Below, in pieces: positions 1-6,328 of a DNA stretch of 6,786 nucleotides. The notes beneath the pieces were generated by a model. It worked only from the letters and a program-made list of their open reading frames with translations, did not search any database and had not been told where the DNA came from. The translations under genes were made by a program, and so were the position numbers. Positions within the stretch are counted from its first letter, which is position 1. Each line of letters opens with the position of its first letter. The stretch is from an uncultured Acidobacteriota bacterium (GTDB lineage Bacteria > Acidobacteriota > Blastocatellia > Pyrinomonadales > Pyrinomonadaceae): the NCBI GenBank assembly GCA_902826505.1, contig CADEFG010000277.1, positions 1 through 6,786 on the forward strand, given 5' to 3'.

Positions 1-224
1 GCAAATCCTTCGATCTTCCGGATGATTTGCGTTGCGGTCAAACCGTCCATCACAGGCATCGAAATGTCCATTAAGATCAGGTCCGGATGATCCTGTCTGG
101 CTTTATCGACGGCTTCCTGCCCGTCTGCCGCCTCGAAAACCTCGTAGCCGAAATGCCGCAGCAGATACTTCATCATCGTCCGCGTGTCGGCATAATCCTC
201 CACAACCAAAACCTTTTTTGTCAT
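1..224 (-). CDS. Response regulator receiver-domain protein (N-terminal part, cut by the window edge)
   Basis: Seen on the minus strand: 74 codons of a CheY-like receiver domain starting at ATG 224-222. The protein begins MTKKVLVVEDYADTRTMMKY, with the acidic pair E9/D10 that binds Mg2+. The phosphoacceptor D53 lies in the strand-end motif LILMDISMP, followed by the usual MDG turn (59-61). The start is supported by a strong Shine-Dalgarno AGGAGG on the minus strand (bases 233-228) a few bases upstream. Family knowledge: a partner histidine kinase phosphorylates the aspartate, which changes the activity of an output domain or a protein partner. The later conserved Ser/Thr and Lys, and any output domain, lie outside the window, so it cannot be said whether this is a stand-alone CheY-like protein or a DNA-binding or enzymatic regulator. 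It is divergent from the TonB receptor gene; regulation of that receptor by it is only a possibility. Confidence 0.93.
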   Translation of the reverse strand, partial: MTKKVLVVEDYADTRTMMKYLLRHFGYEVFEAADGQEAVDKARQDHPDLILMDISMPVMDGLTATQIIRKIEGF

Positions 225-237
225 AACCCTCCTGAAT

Positions 238-255
238 AATGGAAATAATTCCATT
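238..255. promoter_or_regulatory. Palindrome upstream of the response regulator (possible operator or leader hairpin)
   Basis: Two perfect 7-base arms, AATGGAA (238-244) and TTCCATT (249-255), flank a 4-base centre. The repeat lies just upstream of the AGGAGG ribosome binding site of the minus-strand response regulator and overlaps the start point expected from the candidate promoter at 259-288. It could be an operator for a dimeric regulator or a short 5'-UTR hairpin. The symmetry is directly visible; the function is inferred. Confidence 0.4.
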
Positions 256-258
256 TAT

Positions 259-288
259 AGAATACAAAATTCGGGAAGAAATTAACAA
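259..288 (-). promoter_or_regulatory. Candidate sigma70-type promoter for the response regulator
   Basis: On the minus strand a -35-like TTGTTA (bases 288-283) and a -10-like TATTCT (264-259) are separated by 18 bases. Each has two differences from consensus. The region is AT-rich, so a chance match is quite possible. It would start transcription near base 252, giving a leader of roughly 30 bases. Confidence 0.3.
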
Positions 289-290
289 TT

Positions 291-306
291 ATCAAAATTA
301 TTTGAT
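291..306. repeat. Small AT-rich palindrome ATCAAA-N4-TTTGAT
   Basis: Perfect 6-base arms (291-296 and 301-306) surround ATTA. A further copy of the half-site ATCAAA occurs at 328-333. The palindrome abuts the candidate -35 element of the response-regulator promoter, so an operator is possible. In sequence this AT-rich it could also be chance. Confidence 0.3.
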
Positions 307-419
307 TTTGCCCAACTATTCAAAAAGATCAAATGTTGCGTCAATGGTGCTTGAACGGTATGTTATTTGCCCGAAAAACTTACATTTATAGCAGTGTTCA
401 GTTGCGAGCGACCTTTGGT

Positions 420-492
420 GCAGAAACCCGCGCGTCAGCAAGGGCGCAACTCTCGCGATGAAAGACTCGGTTGCTTACTCGCGGGCTTCTGC
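420..492. repeat. Long imperfect inverted repeat, probably a dispersed intergenic (REP/MITE-like) element
   Basis: The left arm (420-441, beginning GCAGAAACCCGCG) pairs with the right arm (471-492, reading CGCGGGCTTCTGC near its end) at 19 of 22 positions, with a 29-base loop. The mismatches are at 426/486, 433/479 and 436/476. It is GC-richer than its surroundings and has no T-run on either side, so it does not look like a terminator. The AGCAAGGGCGC-type core resembles intergenic repeats I recall from acidobacterial genomes; that memory has not been checked. No transposase is present, so if mobile it would be a non-autonomous element. Confidence 0.55.
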
Positions 493-631
493 CTTAGTTC
501 TCATCCGATTGAAAATTGCCATAGAATTTACTTTTTGATTTACCAAAAAAATAACTGCCACGGATAAAAAAAACGAACACTCCTTCTAGCTCCGGCGAAA
601 AGCGGAAAGGACTTTTTTAAAACCTCGGGAA

Positions 632-660
632 TAGACAGTTTTACCGGATTAAACTACAAT
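632..660 (+). promoter_or_regulatory. Sigma70-type promoter of the TonB-dependent receptor gene
   Basis: TAGACA at 632-637 (five of six to TTGACA) and TACAAT at 655-660 (five of six to TATAAT) are separated by the optimal 17 bases. Transcription should begin near 667, giving a leader of about 38 bases before the ATG at 705. The leader contains an AAGGTG ribosome binding site at 693-698, six bases from the start codon. Confidence 0.6.
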
Positions 661-704
661 CAATTTCAAATTCCGGCAATAATCCAAAACCAAAGGTGAA
701 ATAA

Positions 705-3650
705 ATGAAAAGATTACCCCCGATTTATCTATTTTTGGTTTTTATTTTGTTCGGCTCTTTTTTTGTTTTTTCCCAGCAACCGACCGCCACTTTGACCGGC
801 TTTGTGGCTGACCAAAACGGCGCCGTGATCGTCGGTGCAACTGTGACCGCGACAAATAAAACAACAAATATTTCAAGAACCGTGACCACAAATGACGAAG
901 GCGTTTATGTGATTTCGAGTCTGCCGGTCGGTGAATATGAAGTAAAAGTCTTTGCCCAAAATTTTGAAACAAAAGTCAGCGAATCGGCAATTTCTCTGAA
1001 TGTCGGTCAAACCGTGACGCTCAACGCCGAGTTAAAAGTCGGAGTTCGATATACAACGATCGATTTGATCGGGGAAATGCCTTCGATCGATACTCAAACA
1101 TCGAAGGTTGACGCGGTCATCAACGATAAAGAAATCGGAAACTTGCCGCTCAACGGGCGCAATTTTCTCGAACTCGCGCTGCTCACGCCGGGAAATACGA
1201 TCGCGCCGAACTTTGACCCGACCAAAACGAACACCGTGCTGATCTCTTCCGCCGGACAGATCGGGCGCGGCGGCAACGTGATGATCGACGGGACGGATAA
1301 TAACGACGATGTCGTCGGCGGTTCGCTGCTCAATATTTCGCAGGACGCGGTGCAGGAATTTCAGGTCGCGACGAATCGGTTTTCGGCGGAATACGGGCGC
1401 TCGGCTTCATCCGTCATCAATGTCGTCACGAAATCGGGAACGAATGCGGTGCGCGGTTCTTTTTCGGTTTTTGAACGCGACAAAAAACTTCAGGGTCTGC
1501 CCGCCACCTTTGACCGGACGCAAACTGCGCCGCCGTTTGATCGCCAGCAATATTCATTCACGCTTGGCGGACCGATCGTCAAAAACAAACTTTTCGCTTT
1601 CGGAGCGCTCGAATACCGCGATCAGGACGGCGCGGTTCTGGTCGGGATCCGCGATGTGCCGAACCGCCGCATCACGCGCGGTTTTGCCACGGCGCCGCTC
1701 GGCGATCTGCTTTTGAACAGCCGTCTTGATTATAACGCCGACGAAAAGAACAACTTTAATTTTCGCTATTCGTTCGAAGATGTTGACGCCCGCGATTCGA
1801 GCAAGCTCGACCGTTCGATCGGTTCGGCTTCGTATCTGCAAAATCTGAAGAACCGTTTTCATTCGTTTATGGCAAATTGGTCGAATATCATTTCGCCGAA
1901 CATCGCCAATAATTTCAGTTTCAGCATCAATGATTTCAAAAACGCGACCGATCCGGTTTCGAACGGCATTCAATACACGTTTCCGAGCATTCTCGACGGT
2001 TCGAGCTTTCGCGTTCCGCAGGGCACGACGCAAAAACGTCTGCAATTTTCGAACGCATTGACGGTGATTGCCGGAAATCACGCCTTGAAATTCGGCGGCG
2101 AGTTTCAGCGCGTCGATTCGACCTTGTTTTTGGGCGTTTTCCGGCAGGGAAGAATCGAATTCGTTCAGGATTTCGCCAATTTCGACCATAACGGCGACGG
2201 GCAGATCAACGACGGCGACCTGCTGTTTGCCGTCACCTTGCGAAGCCAGTTTCCCGACCGCGATTTGAATTTACCGGATATCGACAACAATTATTTCGCG
2301 CTTTTCGTGCAGGACGATTGGCGCGTCACCAAGAATTTTACGCTCAATCTCGGGCTGCGTTACGAAGCCGATACGAACGTCAAAAACAACTCGGGTTTCG
2401 GCGCCGTCAATCCGCTCGTCGCTTCATTTTATAACGGCGACCGCAAGGCGGATCTGAACAATTTCGCGCCGCGCGTCGGTTTCAATTATTCGGTTTTGAA
2501 CGACAAATTATCTTTTCACGGCGGTTACGGCATTTATTATGACCGCGTCGTGCTGGAACTGATCACGCTCGAACGCGGGCTCGACGGACGCGCTTTGCCG
2601 GTTTCGGTGCGTGCCGGAAACGCTTTCACCGATCAAAACGGCGTGCCGATCTTTCTTGACCAGAACGGCAGATTTTTGCCTTTCGCGCCGACCGTTGCCA
2701 ATCCGTTCATCGGTTTTGTTTTGACGGGCGCGGGCGCGTCGGGCATCAACATCATCGACAACGACCTGCAAAACCCGATGGTTCAGCAATCGAATATCGG
2801 TTTGCAGTGGGAATTTGCCCGAAATTTTGTTTTTCGCGCCGATATTCTGCATAATTTCGGAACGCATTTTATCATCGGACGAAATATCGGGGTCGTCAAT
2901 AATCCGGTGGTTGGCGGACCCGACCGGGTTGTCAATCTCGAATCGAGCGTGAAATTTAAATACGACGGTTTACTGTTGAGCGTCGAGAAACGCTTTGCCG
3001 ACCGGTTCGGTTTTCGCGCCAATTACGCGCTTTCAAAAGCATTCAATTATGCCAACGACGACCAGATTCCTTTTTCCAACGGTCCGATCGACTCAAATAA
3101 TCTTCAGCTTGAATACGGACCGACACCGAATGACCAGCGTCATCGTTTCACGTTTGCGGGAACGGTTGAACTGCCCTATGGTTTTCGCCTTTCGCCGATC
3201 TTAACAGTGGCTTCGGGCGTCCCGATGGACATTATTTTGCCCGACGGCTCGTCGCGCGTTCCGCAGCTGCAACGCAACGCGGGCGGTCGACTCTTTAAAA
3301 ACGCGGGCGAATTGAATGCGTTTTTACGACAAATAAATTCGACGCGCAGCCCGGCGAATCAACTGCCGCTGGCACCGGCGAACGCGAAATTTAATGATAA
3401 TTTCAGTTCGCTCGACCTGCGGCTGTCTAAGGTTTTTACATTCAAAGAAAGATTTCGTCTGGAACCGATCATTGAAGTTTTCAATGTTTTTAATACCACC
3501 AATATTTTAGGTGTTTCGAATACGAATTATTCCGGTTTCGGCAATGTTTTGGGAACGCCGAATTTCGGTCAACCGGTGACGACCGCCGGCGGCGTTTTCG
3601 GTTCGGGCGGACCACGCGCGTTTCAATTCGCGGCGCGATTTACTTTTTAA
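705..3650 (+). CDS. TonB-dependent outer-membrane receptor, Oar-like, with N-terminal carboxypeptidase-regulatory-like domain
   Basis: The 981-residue protein has the full architecture of an Oar-type receptor. A signal peptide covers residues 1-23 (KR, a hydrophobic run, probable cleavage at VFS/QQ). A carboxypeptidase-regulatory-like beta-sandwich follows at about 27-111 (TGFVADQNGAVIVGATVTAT; later NDEGVYVISSLPVGEYEV). The plug at about 125-246 carries the signatures LPLNGRNF (147-154), MIDGTDNND and EYGRSASSVINVVTKSG. The beta-barrel runs from about 250 to the end, finishing in the aromatic outer-membrane signal ARFTF. Family members import large or scarce substrates across the outer membrane using TonB/ExbBD energy. 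The substrate cannot be read from the sequence, and no clear TonB box was identified. A Ca2+-binding-like loop, D494 to D505, sits in the barrel region. The start is supported by AAGGTG at 693-698 and by the signal peptide. It has its own promoter and a downstream terminator, so it is probably monocistronic. Confidence 0.95.
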   Translation: MKRLPPIYLFLVFILFGSFFVFSQQPTATLTGFVADQNGAVIVGATVTATNKTTNISRTVTTNDEGVYVISSLPVGEYEVKVFAQNFETKVSESAISLNVGQTVTLNAELKVGVRYTTIDLIGEMPSIDTQTSKVDAVINDKEIGNLPLNGRNFLELALLTPGNTIAPNFDPTKTNTVLISSAGQIGRGGNVMIDGTDNNDDVVGGSLLNISQDAVQEFQVATNRFSAEYGRSASSVINVVTKSGTNAVRGSFSVFERDKKLQGLPATFDRTQTAPPFDRQQYSFTLGGPIVKNKLFAFGALEYRDQDGAVLVGIRDVPNRRITRGFATAPLGDLLLNSRLDYNADEKNNFNFRYSFEDVDARDSSKLDRSIGSASYLQNLKNRFHSFMANWSNIISPNIANNFSFSINDFKNATDPVSNGIQYTFPSILDGSSFRVPQGTTQKRLQFSNALTVIAGNHALKFGGEFQRVDSTLFLGVFRQGRIEFVQDFANFDHNGDGQINDGDLLFAVTLRSQFPDRDLNLPDIDNNYFALFVQDDWRVTKNFTLNLGLRYEADTNVKNNSGFGAVNPLVASFYNGDRKADLNNFAPRVGFNYSVLNDKLSFHGGYGIYYDRVVLELITLERGLDGRALPVSVRAGNAFTDQNGVPIFLDQNGRFLPFAPTVANPFIGFVLTGAGASGINIIDNDLQNPMVQQSNIGLQWEFARNFVFRADILHNFGTHFIIGRNIGVVNNPVVGGPDRVVNLESSVKFKYDGLLLSVEKRFADRFGFRANYALSKAFNYANDDQIPFSNGPIDSNNLQLEYGPTPNDQRHRFTFAGTVELPYGFRLSPILTVASGVPMDIILPDGSSRVPQLQRNAGGRLFKNAGELNAFLRQINSTRSPANQLPLAPANAKFNDNFSSLDLRLSKVFTFKERFRLEPIIEVFNVFNTTNILGVSNTNYSGFGNVLGTPNFGQPVTTAGGVFGSGGPRAFQFAARFTF

Positions 3651-3651
3651 G

Positions 3652-3726
3652 CGGACACTGGATAACGGACAATGAATATTTCAAAAGAAAACAATGATCC
3701 TTGTCCGTTGTCCGTGGTCCGTTTTT
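3652..3726 (+). terminator. Heptamer-built inverted repeat with T-run, likely terminator of the receptor gene
   Basis: It begins one base after the receptor stop codon. The left side is three units CGGACAC, TGGATAA, CGGACAA (3652-3672). The right side is three units TTGTCCG, TTGTCCG, TGGTCCG (3701-3721), which pair with the left side, best over AACGGACAA with TTGTCCGTT. Five Ts follow (3722-3726). The loop is A-rich. The hairpin plus T-run fits a rho-independent terminator. The tandem 7-base units on both sides also suggest a dispersed repeat that has been co-opted. It ends only five bases before the permease start codon. Confidence 0.65.
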
Positions 3727-3731
3727 AATTT

Positions 3732-5033
3732 ATGCAATTAAAAAGACAATTCGGGCTTTGGACGGCGGTTGCTTTATTGGTCGGGCAAGTGATTGCCGTC
3801 GGTATTTTTCTGACCCCGGCGGGCATGGCAAAATCGGTCGGTTCGCCGTTTTGGCTTTTGGCGATCTGGATTTTAATGGGCGCGATGACTTTGAGCGGTG
3901 CCCTTTGTTACGGCGAGCTGGCGGCGCGTTTTCCCGAAGCCGGCGGAAGTTACGTTTATCTGCGCGAGCTTTGGGGCAAAGCCGTCGCTTTTCTTTACGG
4001 TTGGATGGACCTGCTCGTGCTTGATCCGGGGTTGACGGCAACTTTGGCGGTCGGTTTGACAAGTTATTTTGTTTACCTCGTTCCGCTTTCACCGTTTGGA
4101 AAACAGATTTTTGCGGTTTCAATCGTTGTCGGGCTGGGTTTGGTCAATATCCTGGGCGCGAAAATCAGCGCCAATTTGTTGAAGGTTCTAACGGTTCTGA
4201 AAATCGCGACCTTACTTTTTATCATTGTTTTCGGTTTCCTTGGCGGTTTTGGTAATTGGAACAATTTTACGCCTTTTTTTGCCGTTCCGACCGAAACTTT
4301 CGGGGCTTTTGCGGGCGGTATTGTCGGTGCATTTTTTGCGTTTGCCGGTTGGTGGGAAGTGACGCGAATGGCGGGAGAGGTTGAAAATCCGCAAAAGAAT
4401 GTGCCAAAGGCGCTGGCGATCGGTGTTGTCGCGATCACGGTGATTTATATTTTGACGAGCGCCGTTTTCTTTTATCTGGTGCCGCTTTCGAACGTGACGA
4501 ATGACGAAACTTTTGCGGCGCAGGCGGGCGAGGTTTTATTCGGCAGGATCGGCGGGCTGATCTTTGCTTCGATCGTCGTCATTTCGGTACTCGCCACGTT
4601 GGTCGCGTATTTGATGGTGTCGCCGAGAGTTTATTTCGCGATGGCAAAAGACGGCTTGTTTTTTAAAAGTTTCGGCGAGCTTCACCCGCGGTTCGGAACG
4701 CCGCACCGGGCGACCATTATTCAGATAATTCTGGCAGGCGTTTTAATTCTTTCGGGAACATTCGAGCAGATAATTTCCTACTTTTTTTTCGTCGTCGTTT
4801 TTTTTATCGCCCTGACGGTTGCCGGAATTTTCAAAATTCATAAAAGCGAGTTTTCCGGTTATAAAACCTTTCTTTATCCGCTGACGCCGATTTTCTTTTT
4901 GGCGATTACGGCGATCGTCTTATTGATGATCGCGATGAAAAATCCGTTTCAAAGTTTCTTGGGTGTCGCGGTTGTCTTGTTGGGCTTACCCGTTTATTAT
5001 TTCATTTTAGGTAAAAACACACGGATCAATTAA
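3732..5033 (+). CDS. APC-superfamily amino acid permease, about 12 membrane segments
   Basis: The 433-residue integral inner-membrane protein has hydrophobic segments at about 9-31, 39-60, 84-115, 124-144, 148-172, 192-213, 226-250, 274-297, 327-345, 347-367, 381-401 and 407-426. Family signatures are the broken first helix with GQVIAVGIFLTPAG (18-31), the GELAARFPEAGGSYVYLRE stretch after helix 2 (61-79), and the helix 6 segment FAFAGWWEV followed by GEVENPQKNVPKAL (202-228). The SPRVYFAMAKDG region (297-308) after helix 8 is also typical. Length and motifs resemble LAT/SteT-like bacterial exchangers or symporters for neutral amino acids; the actual substrate is not predictable here. The start is fixed by an in-frame TAA at 3726-3728 and by good N-terminal agreement with the family. 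There is no Shine-Dalgarno sequence: the terminator-like repeat ends just upstream, so how this gene is transcribed and translated is unclear. Confidence 0.92.
   Translation: MQLKRQFGLWTAVALLVGQVIAVGIFLTPAGMAKSVGSPFWLLAIWILMGAMTLSGALCYGELAARFPEAGGSYVYLRELWGKAVAFLYGWMDLLVLDPGLTATLAVGLTSYFVYLVPLSPFGKQIFAVSIVVGLGLVNILGAKISANLLKVLTVLKIATLLFIIVFGFLGGFGNWNNFTPFFAVPTETFGAFAGGIVGAFFAFAGWWEVTRMAGEVENPQKNVPKALAIGVVAITVIYILTSAVFFYLVPLSNVTNDETFAAQAGEVLFGRIGGLIFASIVVISVLATLVAYLMVSPRVYFAMAKDGLFFKSFGELHPRFGTPHRATIIQIILAGVLILSGTFEQIISYFFFVVVFFIALTVAGIFKIHKSEFSGYKTFLYPLTPIFFLAITAIVLLMIAMKNPFQSFLGVAVVLLGLPVYYFILGKNTRIN
4972..5000 (+). promoter_or_regulatory. Weak candidate promoter inside the end of the permease gene
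   Basis: TTGTCT (4972-4977) and TATTAT (4995-5000) are 17 bases apart and would start transcription near 5007, ahead of the Ca2+/H+ exchanger gene. It lies in coding sequence, and the -35 element matches only four of six, so chance is likely. It is listed because the hairpin at 5037-5072 makes simple co-transcription with the permease uncertain. Confidence 0.2.
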
Positions 5034-5036
5034 TAA

Positions 5037-5072
5037 AAAAAAGCAAATAACACAACGCGATTCTGCTTTTTT
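5037..5072. terminator. Weak A/T-rich hairpin between permease and exchanger genes
   Basis: AAAAAAGCA (5037-5045) pairs perfectly with TGCTTTTTT (5064-5072) around an 18-base loop. The stem is mostly A-T pairs, with T-runs on either strand, so it could act as a weak terminator or attenuator in the 48-base gap. The low stability argues for partial read-through into the exchanger gene. Confidence 0.35.
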
Positions 5073-5081
5073 ACAAAAAAT

Positions 5082-6266
5082 ATGTCAGCAACAAAATCAT
5101 CGTGGCTCAAGCCGTCGCTTGACTGGCTTTTAATATTTGTTCCGATCGCGATTGCGCTCAGATTCATTCCAGCCCTGAACAATCCGACCGCGCTATTTCT
5201 TTGTTCGTGTCTGGCAATCATTCCACTCGCGGGTTGGATGGGAAAGGCGACCGAGCATCTGGCGGAACATCTCGGACAGGGAATCGGCGGTCTATTGAAC
5301 GCGACTTTCGGCAACGCGGCGGAATTGATCATCGCGCTTTTTGCTTTGTCGAAAGGCTTGGAAGGCGTCGTCAAGGCGTCGATTACCGGTTCGATCATCG
5401 GTAATATGCTGCTCGTGCTCGGGCTTTCGATCTTTGCGGGCGGTTCGAAATTTAAGACCCAAACTTTTGAAAAAACGGCGGCAAGCACCTCGGCGACGGC
5501 TTTAACGCTCGGCGCGATCGCGCTTTTGATCCCGACCGTTTTTCACCAATTTGCGGCGGTCGTGCCCGTCGCGCAAGGCGGTTGGACTCCGCAAAAAGAA
5601 CAAAGTTTGTCTTTGGCGATCGCGATTGTCTTGTTTTTGACCTATCTCGGAACGCTTTATTTTTCGCTCGTGACGCATAAAAATTTGTTTATCGGCGAGG
5701 CGATCCAGGGCGCGGCGCAGGAAGTCGGGCACGAAGAAGAAGTGTCGGGCGAACATTGGACGAAGGGCAAATCGATCATGGTTTTATTGATCGCGACGGC
5801 TTTCGTTGCATTGATTTCCGAATTTCTGGTCGGCGCGGTCGAAGCGGCGCGCGGTGCGCTCGGTTTCACGGAAGTTTTTGTCGGCGTGATCGTCGTCGCG
5901 ATCATCGGCAACGCGGCGGAACATTCGTCGGCAATTTTAATGGCGATGCGCAACAAGATGGATTTGAGTCTCGGGATCGCGCTCGGTTCGAGTCTGCAAA
6001 TCGCGCTTTTCGTCGCGCCGATCCTGATCTTTGCTTCGTATCTTTTCGGTAAACCGATGAATCTCGAATTTACGGTGCCCGAAGTGGTCGCGGTGATCGC
6101 TTCGATCATTATCGTCCAGCAGATTTGTTCCGACGGTGAAAGCAACTGGATCGAAGGCGTGCAGTTACTCTCGGTTTATGCAATTCTCGGCATTTTGTTT
6201 TACTTTTTGCCCGACGTTCATCACGCCGCAACCGAAGTTCTAAGTGCGCCAACGCCCGCGCATTAA
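5082..6266 (+). CDS. Ca2+/H+ exchanger, CAX family (Ca2+:cation antiporter superfamily)
   Basis: The 394-residue inner-membrane antiporter carries both alpha-repeats of the family. The first is FGNAAELIIALFALSKG (76-92) with SIIGN (104-108). The second is IIGNAAEHSSAILMAMRN (274-291) with the LGSSLQ segment (301-306). E81 and E280 of the two GNAAE motifs are the expected cation-coordinating acidic residues. An acidic stretch, EVGHEEEVSGEH (214-225), lies between the two halves, as in CAX proteins. Length and about eleven hydrophobic segments match prokaryotic CAX proteins, which use the proton gradient to export Ca2+ from the cytoplasm. The ATG at 5082 has no Shine-Dalgarno sequence, but the N-terminal pattern (short polar lead, first helix from about 14) is normal. 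It lies 48 bases after the permease, with a weak hairpin between. It could be called ChaA-like in function; no symbol is given because the subgroup was not tested. Confidence 0.94.
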   Translation: MSATKSSWLKPSLDWLLIFVPIAIALRFIPALNNPTALFLCSCLAIIPLAGWMGKATEHLAEHLGQGIGGLLNATFGNAAELIIALFALSKGLEGVVKASITGSIIGNMLLVLGLSIFAGGSKFKTQTFEKTAASTSATALTLGAIALLIPTVFHQFAAVVPVAQGGWTPQKEQSLSLAIAIVLFLTYLGTLYFSLVTHKNLFIGEAIQGAAQEVGHEEEVSGEHWTKGKSIMVLLIATAFVALISEFLVGAVEAARGALGFTEVFVGVIVVAIIGNAAEHSSAILMAMRNKMDLSLGIALGSSLQIALFVAPILIFASYLFGKPMNLEFTVPEVVAVIASIIIVQQICSDGESNWIEGVQLLSVYAILGILFYFLPDVHHAATEVLSAPTPAH

Positions 6267-6275
6267 ACCTTTTTT
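6244..6275 (+). terminator. Poor terminator-like hairpin at the end of the exchanger gene
   Basis: GTGCGC (6244-6249) pairs with GCGCAT (6258-6263, one G-T pair) over an 8-base loop and overlaps the last codons; the stop codon follows at 6264-6266. Six Ts come at 6270-6275, but six bases after the stem, farther than in a canonical terminator. It may be weak or non-functional. Confidence 0.25.
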
Positions 6276-6280
6276 ATATG

Positions 6281-6319
6281 GGATTTCGATTTGGTCGGCT
6301 TAGTCAAAATCTGAAATCC
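6281..6319 (+). promoter_or_regulatory. Hairpin just upstream of the selenoprotein start
   Basis: GGATTTCGATTT (6281-6292) pairs with AAATC plus GAAATCC (6307-6311 and 6313-6319) through 12 base pairs with one bulged T at 6312 and a 14-base loop. No T-run follows, so it is not a standard terminator. It ends nine bases before the preferred ATG at 6329, so it would sit in the 5' leader and could affect initiation. It may instead be a dispersed repeat. It also explains why the upstream in-frame ATG at 6278, which would translate this hairpin, is probably not the true start. Confidence 0.4.
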
Positions 6320-6328
6320 AAAATTGAT

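Larger units (their letters stand above)
225..704. other. Intergenic region between divergent genes, no convincing CDS
   Basis: This 480-base stretch separates the leftward response regulator from the rightward receptor gene. The part next to the response regulator (about 235-350) is very AT-rich and holds two short palindromes and a candidate minus-strand promoter. The middle (about 400-495) is GC-richer and forms a long imperfect inverted repeat. From 540 to 630 there is A-rich sequence with no recognisable feature apart from a poor bulged hairpin. The last 75 bases hold the receptor promoter and ribosome binding site. A 66-codon open frame at 367-567 is explained by the inverted repeat and has no ribosome binding site or protein-like character. 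Confidence 0.8.

Noticed and set aside
367..567. 66-codon open frame in the intergenic region
   Set aside because: It is made largely from the inverted repeat 420-492, has no ribosome binding site, and the peptide lacks any recognisable fold or membrane pattern.
581..618. Hairpin TCCTT...TCCG / CGGA...AAGGA followed by six Ts
   Set aside because: The stem needs a five-base bulge on one side, and no plus-strand transcript is expected to end here, upstream of the receptor promoter.
1554..2189. 211-codon minus-strand open frame inside the receptor gene
   Set aside because: It lies entirely antisense to a convincing receptor CDS, is rich in Arg/Ile as expected for a shadow frame, and has no family features.
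3701..3729. Promoter-like TTGTCC, 17 bases, TTTAAT before the permease
   Set aside because: Transcription would start at or after the ATG at 3732, too late for the permease unless initiation is unusual; the match comes from the heptamer repeat and the T-run.
5514..5623. Two GCGATCGC octamers (5514-5521 and 5616-5623), like the cyanobacterial HIP1 repeat
   Set aside because: Both encode Ala-Ile-Ala in the exchanger and are explained by local codon use; the rest of the window is not enriched enough, by eye, to call HIP1.
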